Under the pieces are notes generated by a model. That model did no database searches. It had not been told where the DNA came from and saw only the letters and a list, made by a program, of their open reading frames with translations. A program made the translations under genes and the position numbers. 64,000 bases of DNA from Algoriphagus zhangzhouensis (GTDB lineage Bacteria; Bacteroidota; Bacteroidia; Cytophagales; Cyclobacteriaceae): contig NZ_FRXN01000006.1 in assembly GCF_900148515.1 (NCBI RefSeq), positions 296,070 through 360,069 on the forward strand. Direction: 5' to 3'. Every line of letters begins with the position of its first letter. Position 1 is the first letter of the stretch. Below, piece after piece: positions 31,458 through 39,611 of this stretch.

Positions 31458-32233
31458 TAGTCTAAGATGAAATGTGATTTTTCAGCTGGGTAGTCAAAGA
31501 ATACGATTCCGCATTCATAAAAATCTAGAGTCAACTTTACTTGGGTGTGTTCTTTGATTTCTTTCCAAGCTTTTTCCATGCCTTTTGACCAATGAATATC
31601 GCCAACTACAATGATGCTGTTGGATTGGATGTGTTTCACTAATTTTTCAAAAAAAATGATAGTGCCTTCATAGGTATGGTTGGCGTCGATAAAAGCAAAA
31701 TCAACAATTGGGTTTTCTTTTAAAAAATCAGGGAGTGTAAATTCAATGGGGCCGATGATTGGAATGATGTTGCTTGGTTTGTCTTTCGAGAAAGCTGCTT
31801 TTACCAGCTGTTCAGAGCCTTCGAAAGTATATACATTTCCTTTGCCTACTCTACTTAGATATCGAGCATTAAGCCCCATGCATGTTCCTAATTCAATGAT
31901 ATTTTCGGCTGGTGTGAGCCCTGTAAAGTATTGATATAATTGGTTGAATTTTCTGGAAGAAGTAGAATACTTGGTTACGCTTGAGATTTTTCGATGCCTT
32001 CCGGGGACTTTCTTTGATCCAGCGCCCAAATCCAATATTTCTATTTCACGATTGTCTTGAAGAAAATTAATTCGGATATCCTCTATATCAAGATCCTGCT
32101 CTTTTCTAGCCTCTGAAAATGCTTTTAGACCCTCAAATAGTTGAAAGATTTTTGGGCTTTGCAATGAATGGCGATCTTGTTTGAGAAGCCAGTAGTTTAG
32201 ATAGGAAAAGAAGGGATGAGTTTTTGAACCCAA
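31454..32233 (-). CDS. class I SAM-dependent methyltransferase
   Basis: A 259-residue O-methyltransferase-like protein. The SAM-binding region is ENIIELGTCMGLNARYLSRV around residue 115, followed by VYTFEGSEQLVKAA, then DFAFIDANHTYEGTIIFFEK (acidic catalytic/metal region) and IVVGDIHWSKGMEKAW. The pattern IDANHTYE and GDIHW fits cation-dependent O-methyltransferases of the catechol type. Substrate unknown. It lies 2 nt downstream of apaG in the same direction and probably shares its transcript. Confidence 0.85.
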   Translation of the reverse strand: MGSKTHPFFSYLNYWLLKQDRHSLQSPKIFQLFEGLKAFSEARKEQDLDIEDIRINFLQDNREIEILDLGAGSKKVPGRHRKISSVTKYSTSSRKFNQLYQYFTGLTPAENIIELGTCMGLNARYLSRVGKGNVYTFEGSEQLVKAAFSKDKPSNIIPIIGPIEFTLPDFLKENPIVDFAFIDANHTYEGTIIFFEKLVKHIQSNSIIVVGDIHWSKGMEKAWKEIKEHTQVKLTLDFYECGIVFFDYPAEKSHFILDY

Positions 32234-32235
32234 GA

Positions 32236-32622
32236 TTAATTATGAAAAATATTGGCAATCATCTGAAATTCTGGGACAGTAACTTCTAAAGTTTTGCCAT
32301 CAAATAGCTTTTGCATGGTATATGAGCCTCTCATTTTACCCATGCCAGATTTCAAATTACAACCAGAAACATAACTGTGAGTTTGTCCAGGTTCCAAAAT
32401 TGGCTGTTGCCCTACTACTCCATCTCCCTCTACAATTTTAGTGGTTTCGGCGGCATCGGATATCACCCATTTTCTTCTTAAAAGTTGAACAGTATGAGTA
32501 CTTTTGTTTTGGATGGTTACTTTGTAGGTAAAAACGTAGTGGTGCTGTAAAGGACTTGAGAACTCAGCCTGATAAGTTACTTCTACACTTACTTCTATCC
32601 CGTTGGTGATAGCTGTTACCAT
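32236..32622 (-). CDS. apaG: ApaG domain protein
   Basis: A 128-residue immunoglobulin-like/fibronectin-type protein of the ApaG family. Conserved segments are HHYVFTYKVTIQNKSTHTVQ, LLRRKWVISDA, VVGQQPILEPGQTHSYVSGC and GSYTMQKLFDGKTLEV. The family has been linked to cobalt/magnesium efflux phenotypes in Enterobacteria, but no clear biochemical role is established. A -7 box (TATATTTG) lies 20-27 nt upstream. It is followed immediately by the methyltransferase gene. Confidence 0.93.
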   Translation of the reverse strand: MVTAITNGIEVSVEVTYQAEFSSPLQHHYVFTYKVTIQNKSTHTVQLLRRKWVISDAAETTKIVEGDGVVGQQPILEPGQTHSYVSGCNLKSGMGKMRGSYTMQKLFDGKTLEVTVPEFQMIANIFHN

Positions 32623-32642
32623 GATATCATCTTAAAAGTTAG

Positions 32643-32672
32643 CAAATATACAACGAATTCTTTGAATATCAA
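32643..32672 (-). promoter_or_regulatory. candidate promoter of apaG
   Basis: On the minus strand TTG (32670-32672), 19 nt, TATATTTG (32643-32650) fits the TTG-N19-TAnnTTTG pattern. It lies in the divergent region shared with ung, so the two genes probably have back-to-back promoters. Confidence 0.5.
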
Positions 32673-32682
32673 TATAATATAA

Positions 32683-33345
32683 ATGGATGTCAAAATTGAA
32701 GAAAGTTGGAAAGAGATTTTAGGTACAACTTTCGACCAGCCTTATTTTCAAAATTTAGTAGCCTTTGTGAAGGACGAATATTCCAAAGGAAAAGTTTTTC
32801 CTCCAGGTAAAGATATTTTCAATGCTTTTGATTACTGTCCTGTTGATCAGGTTAAAGTTGTGATTTTGGGACAAGACCCATATCATGGCGGTGGCCAAGC
32901 ACATGGATTGTCATTTTCTGTAAAACCTGGCGTTCCCTTTCCCCCAAGTTTGATGAATATTTTCAAAGAGATTAAAGCAGATCTAGGGAAAGATATGCCT
33001 CCGAATGGGGATTTGAGCAGATGGGCAAAGCAGGGTGTTTTTTTGCTAAATGCCACTTTGACAGTGAGAGCGCATCAGGCCGGTTCACATCAGAAAATAG
33101 GCTGGGAAGAATTCACTGATTCTGTGATTCGAAGTGTTAGCCAAGAGAGAGAAGATGTTGTGTTTTTGCTTTGGGGTGCTTATGCACAAAAGAAAGCAGA
33201 TCTGATAGATTCCAATAAGCATTTGATTTTAAAAGCCCCTCATCCAAGTCCTCTTTCGGCTCATCGGGGGTTTTTAGGCTGTAAACATTTCTCAAAGGCA
33301 AATGAGTATTTAACTTCCAAGGGTTTAGATCCAATTGTCTGGTAA
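32683..33345 (+). CDS. ung: uracil-DNA glycosylase
   Basis: A 220-residue family 1 UDG, which removes uracil from DNA in base-excision repair. The water-activating loop GQDPYHGGGQAHGLSFSV contains the catalytic Asp65 and the Tyr67 that excludes thymine. The minor-groove intercalation loop HPSPLSAHRGF begins with the catalytic His187. LLNATLTVR and VVFLLWGAYAQKK are also typical. Length equals the family norm. It is monocistronic and divergent from apaG. Confidence 0.98.
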   Translation: MDVKIEESWKEILGTTFDQPYFQNLVAFVKDEYSKGKVFPPGKDIFNAFDYCPVDQVKVVILGQDPYHGGGQAHGLSFSVKPGVPFPPSLMNIFKEIKADLGKDMPPNGDLSRWAKQGVFLLNATLTVRAHQAGSHQKIGWEEFTDSVIRSVSQEREDVVFLLWGAYAQKKADLIDSNKHLILKAPHPSPLSAHRGFLGCKHFSKANEYLTSKGLDPIVW

Positions 33346-33382
33346 AAACAAAAGGCTGTCAATTTTGACAGCCTTTTGTTTT
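33345..33382. terminator. bidirectional terminator between ung and lepB
   Basis: An 18-bp perfect stem (33345-33362 with 33365-33382; core AAAGGCTGTCAA/TTGACAGCCTTT) has A- and T-rich flanks and a two-base centre. It overlaps the last lepB codon and stops transcription from both convergent genes. Confidence 0.92.
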
Positions 33383-34454
33383 AGTTAATTCCGTTGAAGA
33401 TTCTACTCCATCTTATTTTGCTAAACATCGATTCGTACTTGTCTAGGGAAAGCCATAAGAACCAGGCCTTTCCTACAATGTGATCTTCTGGGACAAAGCC
33501 CCAATAGCGAGAGTCCAATGAATCATGTCTATTATCTCCCATCATGAAATAATAATCTTGTTGGAAAGTATAACTGTCTACTTTTTGTCCAGCTATAAAA
33601 AGTTCTTGTCCTTTTACTTCTACTTGTTCATGACCTTCATAATGAAGGATTGTAAAGCCGTAACGGTCTACATTATCTGGAGTCATTTCTATAGTCCAAC
33701 CTTTTCCAGGTATGGTTAGTGGGCCATATTGGTCTCTGTTCCATTTGGAGGCATAAGCTTCAGGAAAAATTCGGTCTTCACCACCTGGAGGCATGATTCT
33801 CTTGGCTACTTTGGTTACCACTGGAGAAGCTTCAAGTCGTGCTATGATTTCATCCGTTGCAAAAACCCAATAACCTGATCCGTCAGAGAATGCAAAATAA
33901 TCCTCCTGTCCAATTCCGTAGTCTTTGAAAAAGTCAAGGTTTAAAGGACGGTTGGTCAAGACGTCATAAGAGTATTGCATTTCCTCAGGCTTCAAAGCTG
34001 GTTGACCAGAGATTGAAAGATTCCCGTCTTTGATTTCAATTACATCACCTGGTACACCAACAGCCCTTTTGATATAGTTCGTTTTCAGGTCGTTTGGATA
34101 CTGAAATTCAACTGGATAATTGAATACTACCACATCGTTTCTCTCAACATCCGAAAAACCTGGAAGTCTATAATAAGGAAGCTGGATTGCATCAGAATAA
34201 GATGGGATTTCTGTTCCCCAAACCTTTTGGTGAGTCAAAGGCACCTGCAATGGAGTTTTAGGAATCCTTGTTCCGTAATGCATTTTACTTACGAAAAGGA
34301 AATCGCCCACAAGAAGGGTCTTTTCCATTGAAGCCGTTGGGATAGTAAAGGGCTCTAAAAGCAACCACCGGATCAAACTTGCCGCAACAACCGCAAATAC
34401 CAATGCGTCAATCCACTCCCGTGCTGCTGATTTTTTTTGTTTTGTCTTACTCAT
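33381..34454 (-). CDS. lepB: signal peptidase I
   Basis: A 357-residue membrane protease that removes signal peptides from exported proteins. The start MSKTKQKKSAAREW is chosen over an upstream TTG. One membrane helix (residues about 15-32) precedes the catalytic Ser42 in PTASMEKTL, and the catalytic Lys129 is in NYIKRAVGVPGD. MGDNRHDSLDSRYWGFVPED is the signature box E. The enzyme is longer than the E. coli one because of inserted segments in the periplasmic domain (about 150-270), which is usual for Bacteroidota. It lies 11 nt after dapB. Confidence 0.96.
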   Translation of the reverse strand: MSKTKQKKSAAREWIDALVFAVVAASLIRWLLLEPFTIPTASMEKTLLVGDFLFVSKMHYGTRIPKTPLQVPLTHQKVWGTEIPSYSDAIQLPYYRLPGFSDVERNDVVVFNYPVEFQYPNDLKTNYIKRAVGVPGDVIEIKDGNLSISGQPALKPEEMQYSYDVLTNRPLNLDFFKDYGIGQEDYFAFSDGSGYWVFATDEIIARLEASPVVTKVAKRIMPPGGEDRIFPEAYASKWNRDQYGPLTIPGKGWTIEMTPDNVDRYGFTILHYEGHEQVEVKGQELFIAGQKVDSYTFQQDYYFMMGDNRHDSLDSRYWGFVPEDHIVGKAWFLWLSLDKYESMFSKIRWSRIFNGIN

Positions 34455-34465
34455 GAGTTTAAGGT

Positions 34466-35188
34466 TCAAAAAGAAAGGAAATCATTCATGGAAAGGACTC
34501 CCTTTTTGCCTTGGATCCATTCCGCCACCAAAACTGCGCCAAGGGCAAACCCCTGTCTGCTATGGGCTGTATGGGAGATTTCAATATCGTCTATTTCAGA
34601 TTGATATCTAATGATATGAGTACCAGGGGCCGGATCAATCCTTTTAGAGGTGATTGGAAGTGATTGCTTGCTTCCGTCCATTTCTCCGGTCAAATACCAA
34701 TCTTTAAAATCAGCTTTGTTATCAATAATTCCTTCTGCCAAAGTGATCGCGGTGCCTGATGGTGCATCTTTCTTTGCTGTATGGTGAATTTCTTCAATGC
34801 TTGCAGTGTACCCGGTTGTCTCGTTCATGAGTTTAGCCAAAAACTCATTGACTTTGAAAAAGATATTGACTCCGATGCTGTAATTGGAAGCATAGAAGAA
34901 AGCTCCGTTTTTTTCTACTGTAAGGGCATCTAGTTCAGGTTTTTTTTCTAGCCAACCAGTCGTGCCAGATAAAATAGGGATTCCGTTTTCAAGACACCAT
35001 TTGATGTTTTCAACAGCAGCTTCGGGTTGACTAAATTCAATCGCAGCATCGATTTGGGATGCGTCTAGTTGATCCAACTCTGATCTGTTGTCGATATTAA
35101 TTTTTCCTGCAAGGCTATGTCCTCTTGATTCAGCGATATGTCCGATCAGCTGGCCCATTTTTCCATAGCCCAATAGTAATATGTTCAT
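34466..35188 (-). CDS. dapB: 4-hydroxy-tetrahydrodipicolinate reductase
   Basis: A 240-residue DapB, the second enzyme of the lysine/diaminopimelate pathway. The N-terminal nucleotide-binding motif is LLGYGKMGQLI (GxGxMG type). The substrate/catalytic region is EEIHHTAKKDAPSGTA with the catalytic His pair and Lys. GTTGW and FALGAVLVAEWI also fit. The protein is short for the family, as in other Bacteroidota. The gene is in the order parA-parB-DUF5683-dapB-lepB, with its ATG next to the stop of the DUF5683 gene. Confidence 0.96.
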   Translation of the reverse strand: MNILLLGYGKMGQLIGHIAESRGHSLAGKINIDNRSELDQLDASQIDAAIEFSQPEAAVENIKWCLENGIPILSGTTGWLEKKPELDALTVEKNGAFFYASNYSIGVNIFFKVNEFLAKLMNETTGYTASIEEIHHTAKKDAPSGTAITLAEGIIDNKADFKDWYLTGEMDGSKQSLPITSKRIDPAPGTHIIRYQSEIDDIEISHTAHSRQGFALGAVLVAEWIQGKKGVLSMNDFLSF

Positions 35189-35799
35189 TATTTGAATTTT
35201 AATTTTAAAGTTAGTCCCATCTGTTGATTTTGGGCAGAAAATGAACCGAAATTTGGTTCAAAGCCCAAAGCTAAGTCATCTGAGATATCAAAACCAGATA
35301 GATGTGCATCAACATTGGCATCAATAATATTTAATGCATAAATCCCGGCCATTAATAGAATAGTGAGATCTCTATTACTCCTCCAATAGTCCACGTTCCT
35401 CACCAGAGCTTCTCTATTTAAGTTGGGAAAAGCATTCGTGTCCCCATCGTCATAAGCGAATAAGGCTTCTCTGAAAACTTGGTATCGCTTATTGTTGAAT
35501 CCAATAAAATAAATGTCTGTAATGAATCCTGCGTATAGGATGGGTACTTTCCAGGCTTTGCCATTATAAACCTGCCCTGCGCCTGGCAAAATGGCTGAGA
35601 GGAGTGTTGCTTTCCTCGGGTCCTTGGGAAGAGAAGAATAATCTGGCTTTTCTTCCTTCTTTTTAACCTTTTCAGTCTTTATCTCTGCCTCATTTTGAGC
35701 TAAAACCGGTTGAAACAGCAATAAGCCAAAAAACAAAAGTCCCAAGGAAATCCATGGGGCTTTGCTTTTCGCTAAGAAATGTTGTTTTGTTGGTTTCAA
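35188..35799 (-). CDS. DUF5683 domain membrane protein
   Basis: A 203-residue exported or membrane protein. An N-terminal signal/membrane segment (SLGLLFFGLLLFQPVLAQ) is followed by a charged linker and the family core PRKATLLSAILPGAGQVYNG, then KAWKVPILYAGFITDIYFIG and a second hydrophobic segment LLMAGIYALNIIDANVDAHL. Function unknown. It is conserved between parB and dapB in many Bacteroidota, so its position is informative even without a known role. Its start is 2 nt after the parB stop and its stop touches the dapB start. Confidence 0.88.
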   Translation of the reverse strand: MKPTKQHFLAKSKAPWISLGLLFFGLLLFQPVLAQNEAEIKTEKVKKKEEKPDYSSLPKDPRKATLLSAILPGAGQVYNGKAWKVPILYAGFITDIYFIGFNNKRYQVFREALFAYDDGDTNAFPNLNREALVRNVDYWRSNRDLTILLMAGIYALNIIDANVDAHLSGFDISDDLALGFEPNFGSFSAQNQQMGLTLKLKFK

Positions 35800-35801
35800 G
35801 A

Positions 35802-36719
35802 TTAAATGATTTCAAGGATTTCAAGAATCCTATTTAGATCTGATGCGGAAGTGAAAGGGATTTTAATCTCACCCTTATTTTTATCGTTCGCCTTGAGGTT
35901 GACTTTGGTTCCAAAATGAGAAGCCAGTCTCTGCTGGATTTTGTTCATTTCGTATTTTCGAACTGGATCCAGGTTTGGTTCAGATTTTTTCTCTGGTTTA
36001 CCTTCGTTCAACGCTTTTACCAAAGCTTCTACTTTCCTTACGCTTAGTTCTTCGTCAACTGCTTTTTTGAAGATAGCCAACTGCTTTTCTACATCTTCAA
36101 TGTTGATCAAAGCTCTGGCATGCCCCATGGAGATCTGTTGATCTCTGATCGCGGCTTGGATAGTAGGAGGTAATTTCAATAGCCTTAGGTAATTGTTGAC
36201 TGTGGTTCTGTTTTTACCGACTCTGTCCCCGAGCTGTTCTTGCTTCAAATCACACTCTGCCAAAAGGCGCTGGTAAGAATGAGCAATTTCCAGTGCATTC
36301 AGGTTTTCTCTCTGAATGTTCTCAATCAATGCCATTTCCAGCATTTGCTGGTCATTAGCAGTCCTTACGTATGCAGGAATTTTCTCCAGCCCGGCAATTT
36401 TGGAAGCTTGGAATCTTCTTTCACCAGATATCAACTGATATTCATTCTGATCCAGTTTTCTGACGGTGATAGGCTGAATGATCCCTTGAACTTTGATGGA
36501 TTCAGCAAGTTCCGCTAAAGCATCTTTATCAAAATGAGTCCTTGGCTGATATGGGTTAACCTGGATCTCTTCTAGTTTGATTTCGAAGATTCCAGTTTTA
36601 ACTACTTCAGGAAGAATTTCTTCTGTTTTTGTACTATTCTTGGCAGGGCTGTCTTCCAATAAAGCGCCTAGCCCTCTTCCTAGGGCAGATTTTTTTCGGG
36701 TAGGTTTTTGATCAGCCAT
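35802..36719 (-). CDS. parB: chromosome-partitioning protein ParB
   Basis: A 305-residue ParB/Spo0J, the parS-binding CTP-dependent clamp. Features in order: the N-terminal RGLGALL segment that contacts ParA; box I/II with LVSGERRFQASKIAGLEKIP (here LISGERRFQAS) and ENIQRENLNALEIAHSYQRL; the helix-turn-helix region LGDRVGKNRTTVNNYLRLL; and a C-terminal dimerisation domain. It forms an operon with parA (1 nt apart). I did not find a canonical parS (GTTTCACGTGAAAC-like) in the window. Confidence 0.97.
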   Translation of the reverse strand: MADQKPTRKKSALGRGLGALLEDSPAKNSTKTEEILPEVVKTGIFEIKLEEIQVNPYQPRTHFDKDALAELAESIKVQGIIQPITVRKLDQNEYQLISGERRFQASKIAGLEKIPAYVRTANDQQMLEMALIENIQRENLNALEIAHSYQRLLAECDLKQEQLGDRVGKNRTTVNNYLRLLKLPPTIQAAIRDQQISMGHARALINIEDVEKQLAIFKKAVDEELSVRKVEALVKALNEGKPEKKSEPNLDPVRKYEMNKIQQRLASHFGTKVNLKANDKNKGEIKIPFTSASDLNRILEILEII

Positions 36720-36720
36720 G

Positions 36721-37503
36721 TTATGAATTTACTTTTTGAAGGCCATTTTTCTGTGCGATTTCACTGGCCAAATTTAAATAAGCGACAGCTCCTTTGCCAT
36801 CAGCATCGAAAGCAATTGCAGGCATCCCAAAACTTGGTGCTTCAGATAGCCTAACATTTCGAGGGATGATGGTGTCGAACACCATGTTTTTAAAGTGAAC
36901 TTTTACTTCTTCTACCACTTGATTGGACAATCGCAATCTCACGTCATACATAGTAAGTAAGATTCCCTCTATTTCCAAGTCTGGATTCAAACGAGTTTGG
37001 ATAATTTTTATTGTATTGAGCAATTTGCCCAAACCCTCCAATGCAAAGTACTCACATTGAACTGGAATGATTACTGAATTTGCAGCTGTTAATGCATTGA
37101 TGGTGATCAAACCTAAAGATGGAGAGCAATCGATAATAATGAAATCATAATCATCCTTTAAAGGAGTGATGACTTCTTTCATTTTTTCTTCTCGATTATC
37201 CATATTGATCATCTCAACCTCAGCACCTACCAAGTCAATATGTGAAGGCACCAAATCAAGATTTTCTATTTCAGTTTTTAGGATGATTTCCCTTACATCT
37301 ATCCCGTCTACCATGCATTCATAAATGCTTGTAGAGATTGATTTAGGGTCATGTCCAACACCAGAAGTTGTGTTTGCTTGTGGGTCGGCATCAATAACCA
37401 GGGTTTTATGCTCCAGTACTGCTAAACTGGCTGCCAGATTCATGGCGGTTGTTGTTTTTCCAACTCCTCCTTTCTGATTGGCGATCGCAATTATTTTTCC
37501 CAT
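36721..37503 (-). CDS. parA: chromosome-partitioning ATPase ParA/Soj
   Basis: A 260-residue ParA with the deviant Walker A KGGVGKTTTAMNLAASLA, the switch region DADPQANTTSGVG, and Walker B-type IIIDCSPSLGLITINALTAA. It lacks the N-terminal extension of plasmid ParAs, so it is the chromosomal Soj type. It drives origin segregation with ParB. It is the first gene of the conserved parA-parB-DUF5683-dapB-lepB run. The 267-nt upstream gap contains a consensus DnaA box. Confidence 0.97.
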   Translation of the reverse strand: MGKIIAIANQKGGVGKTTTAMNLAASLAVLEHKTLVIDADPQANTTSGVGHDPKSISTSIYECMVDGIDVREIILKTEIENLDLVPSHIDLVGAEVEMINMDNREEKMKEVITPLKDDYDFIIIDCSPSLGLITINALTAANSVIIPVQCEYFALEGLGKLLNTIKIIQTRLNPDLEIEGILLTMYDVRLRLSNQVVEEVKVHFKNMVFDTIIPRNVRLSEAPSFGMPAIAFDADGKGAVAYLNLASEIAQKNGLQKVNS

Positions 37504-37573
37504 GGTTGTGTTTAAAATTTAGTCTCAATATTAAGCAAATTCCATTCTTTATCGACCTTGAGGCCTCCTTTTT

Positions 37574-37582
37574 TTATCCACA
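37574..37582 (+). promoter_or_regulatory. single consensus DnaA box upstream of parA
   Basis: TTATCCACA matches the bacterial DnaA-box consensus exactly. It lies in the non-coding gap between yidC and parA, a combination that is origin-proximal in many bacteria. There is only one good box, so this is not called an origin. Confidence 0.35.
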
Positions 37583-37746
37583 TGTTCTTAACGTACCGGG
37601 ACAGGAATTGACTGGAATAGTTAAGAAATACTTCCAAATAAGCTTTAATGTCAAAGTTTTATTTTTTTAGTATTGTTGATAAAGTCAGATGTTAAATTTT
37701 CTTGTTTATCAAAACTGGTCTGATTCAAAGGTTTGCATAAGCCATT

Positions 37747-37770
37747 AAAAAAAGGCCCGAAGGCCTTTTC
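37747..37770 (-). terminator. terminator of yidC
   Basis: AAAAGGCC (37750-37757), loop CGAA, GGCCTTTT (37762-37769). The A-run at 37747-37753 becomes the T-tract on the minus strand, directly after the yidC stop. Confidence 0.85.
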
Positions 37771-39573
37771 TTATTTTTTACGATTTGCATCTGCGGCCTT
37801 CATCGCCTCTTCCAATCTCTGTTGGAATTTAGATTTTTTCTTATTCGCATTTTTTACTTTGGACTCTTCTACTTTCTGACGGATTTTGTCGTCATCTACA
37901 AAAAGCTTGATAATTGCTTGTTGACCAAATGTTACCATGTTGGAAACAAAATAGTAGAAGCTCAAGCCCGCAGGATAGGAGTTCAAAACAAACATGAACA
38001 TTACTGGCATCACATATCCCAAGTTTTTCATAGGACCTGTTGCTGTTGTCAACTGATTGTTGAAATGTGTGTAAATAATCTGCGACACAGTCATCAACAA
38101 AGTAAACAAACTGACATGTGACCCATAGAAAGGAATCGTGAATGGAAGCTTGATAAATTCATCATAAGTTGACAAATCAGAAGCCCATAAGAAAGATTCC
38201 TGTCTAAGTTCTACTGCATTTGGGAAAAAGAAGAACATTGCAAACAAGAAAGGCATTTGCAATACCATAGGAAGACAGCCTGAGATAGGAGAAACTCCTA
38301 ATTTGGAGAAGAGCTTCATTTGCTCTTGCTGCATCTTAGTCGGATCATCACCGTATTGCTCTTTCAACTCATCTATTTCTGGCTTAATGACACGCATTTT
38401 AGCCATTCCGATGTAAGACTTATAAGTCAAAGGAGACAAAGCCAGCTTAATGATCAAAACGATCAGGATAATGATTACTCCGTAGTTATTGAAGAACTTC
38501 TGTAGGAATTGGAAAAGGTTTACAATAATGTATTTGTTGACCCAGCTTACAAAGAAGTATCCCATGTCTACATTCTTCTCAAAGCCTTCAGTAACCTTCT
38601 TTAAGGTTTTGTATTTATCAGGACCGAAATAAAACTTGACATTTGCAGAACCATCAGTGATAGGTACTTTCAAATTAGCAGTCATATTTCTGACAGAAGA
38701 ACTATCGGCAGGAGTGTTTTGACTTAATGTTACGTTTTGAAAGTCTGTAGAAGCAATGATTCCAGCTGTGAAGAATCTTTGGCTAAATCCAATCCATTTT
38801 ACTGGCTCAGCAATAGTCTCTGCTTCTGGATCATTTCCTACGCCAAGATTTTCATAAGATTCAGAACTAGTGAAATAATTTACCTCAGTCTTTCTTCTAG
38901 ATTCGGCTATATCTCGTTCAACTCTTTTTACTTGATCTTCCCAGTTTAATTCTAGGGACTGAGAGGTAAATACTCCATTAAAGCGATCAATAGTGAAGTC
39001 TTTTTCTACTACATAACTTCCCTCTGTTACAGAGAAAGTTTGAGTCAAGGTGCCACTTTCTGTTCCCGACTTTAGGGTTAAAGTAGTTACTGCTAGTCCA
39101 TCTTCATTTTGACTTGAAGTGATCTTATGAGAGAAATAGAAGTCTGATAAGTAAACGGGCCCATTTGATGTTTCAAGGGAAAAATCCATGTTTGAGGATT
39201 TTTCATCAAATAGATAAAGTGGTTCCTTTTGCCAGGTTTCATATTCCTTAAGGTGTACTTTTTTTACTTGACCACCTTTAGAAGAGATGAAAACCTGGAT
39301 TTTATCATTTTCTAAAGTCAACAATTCATCAGTTCCCTGAGTCATTGTGGCTAATACTCCGTATTTCGCAATTTTATTTGCGTCTACTGTTGAATCGTTG
39401 ACAGCCTGCATGGCAGGGGTCAATTCTGCAGCTTGAGTTTTTTCTGGAGTTTCAGTTTGTACAGGTGTTTCCGTCTCAACTGGCGGGGTCTCCGGGGTAC
39501 TTGCGAAGAAAATGGAGTACACCAAAATAACCGCAGCAAATAGGATTAAGCCTGTCGCTTGATTTCTATCCAT
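37771..39573 (-). CDS. yidC: membrane protein insertase YidC
   Basis: A 600-residue YidC/Oxa1/Alb3 insertase. It has an N-terminal membrane helix (residues about 5-22), a large periplasmic beta-domain (about 60-350), and the conserved five-helix core from about residue 355 (NYGVIIILIVLIIKLALSPL, with the positively charged YKSYIGMAKMRVIKPEIDEL loop, LGVSPISGCLPMVLQMPFLF, and the GLSFYYFVSNMVTFGQQAII end). The C-terminus is basic and can bind ribosomes. It lies 38 nt downstream of pyrG. Confidence 0.97.
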   Translation of the reverse strand: MDRNQATGLILFAAVILVYSIFFASTPETPPVETETPVQTETPEKTQAAELTPAMQAVNDSTVDANKIAKYGVLATMTQGTDELLTLENDKIQVFISSKGGQVKKVHLKEYETWQKEPLYLFDEKSSNMDFSLETSNGPVYLSDFYFSHKITSSQNEDGLAVTTLTLKSGTESGTLTQTFSVTEGSYVVEKDFTIDRFNGVFTSQSLELNWEDQVKRVERDIAESRRKTEVNYFTSSESYENLGVGNDPEAETIAEPVKWIGFSQRFFTAGIIASTDFQNVTLSQNTPADSSSVRNMTANLKVPITDGSANVKFYFGPDKYKTLKKVTEGFEKNVDMGYFFVSWVNKYIIVNLFQFLQKFFNNYGVIIILIVLIIKLALSPLTYKSYIGMAKMRVIKPEIDELKEQYGDDPTKMQQEQMKLFSKLGVSPISGCLPMVLQMPFLFAMFFFFPNAVELRQESFLWASDLSTYDEFIKLPFTIPFYGSHVSLFTLLMTVSQIIYTHFNNQLTTATGPMKNLGYVMPVMFMFVLNSYPAGLSFYYFVSNMVTFGQQAIIKLFVDDDKIRQKVEESKVKNANKKKSKFQQRLEEAMKAADANRKK

Positions 39574-39611
39574 AATTTAACTTTCTCTGAATGAATCAGA
39601 GTCTTTAATTT

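Noticed and set aside
37504..37770. Replication origin call
   Set aside because: Only one consensus DnaA box is present and no cluster or unwinding element could be supported; no parS was found.
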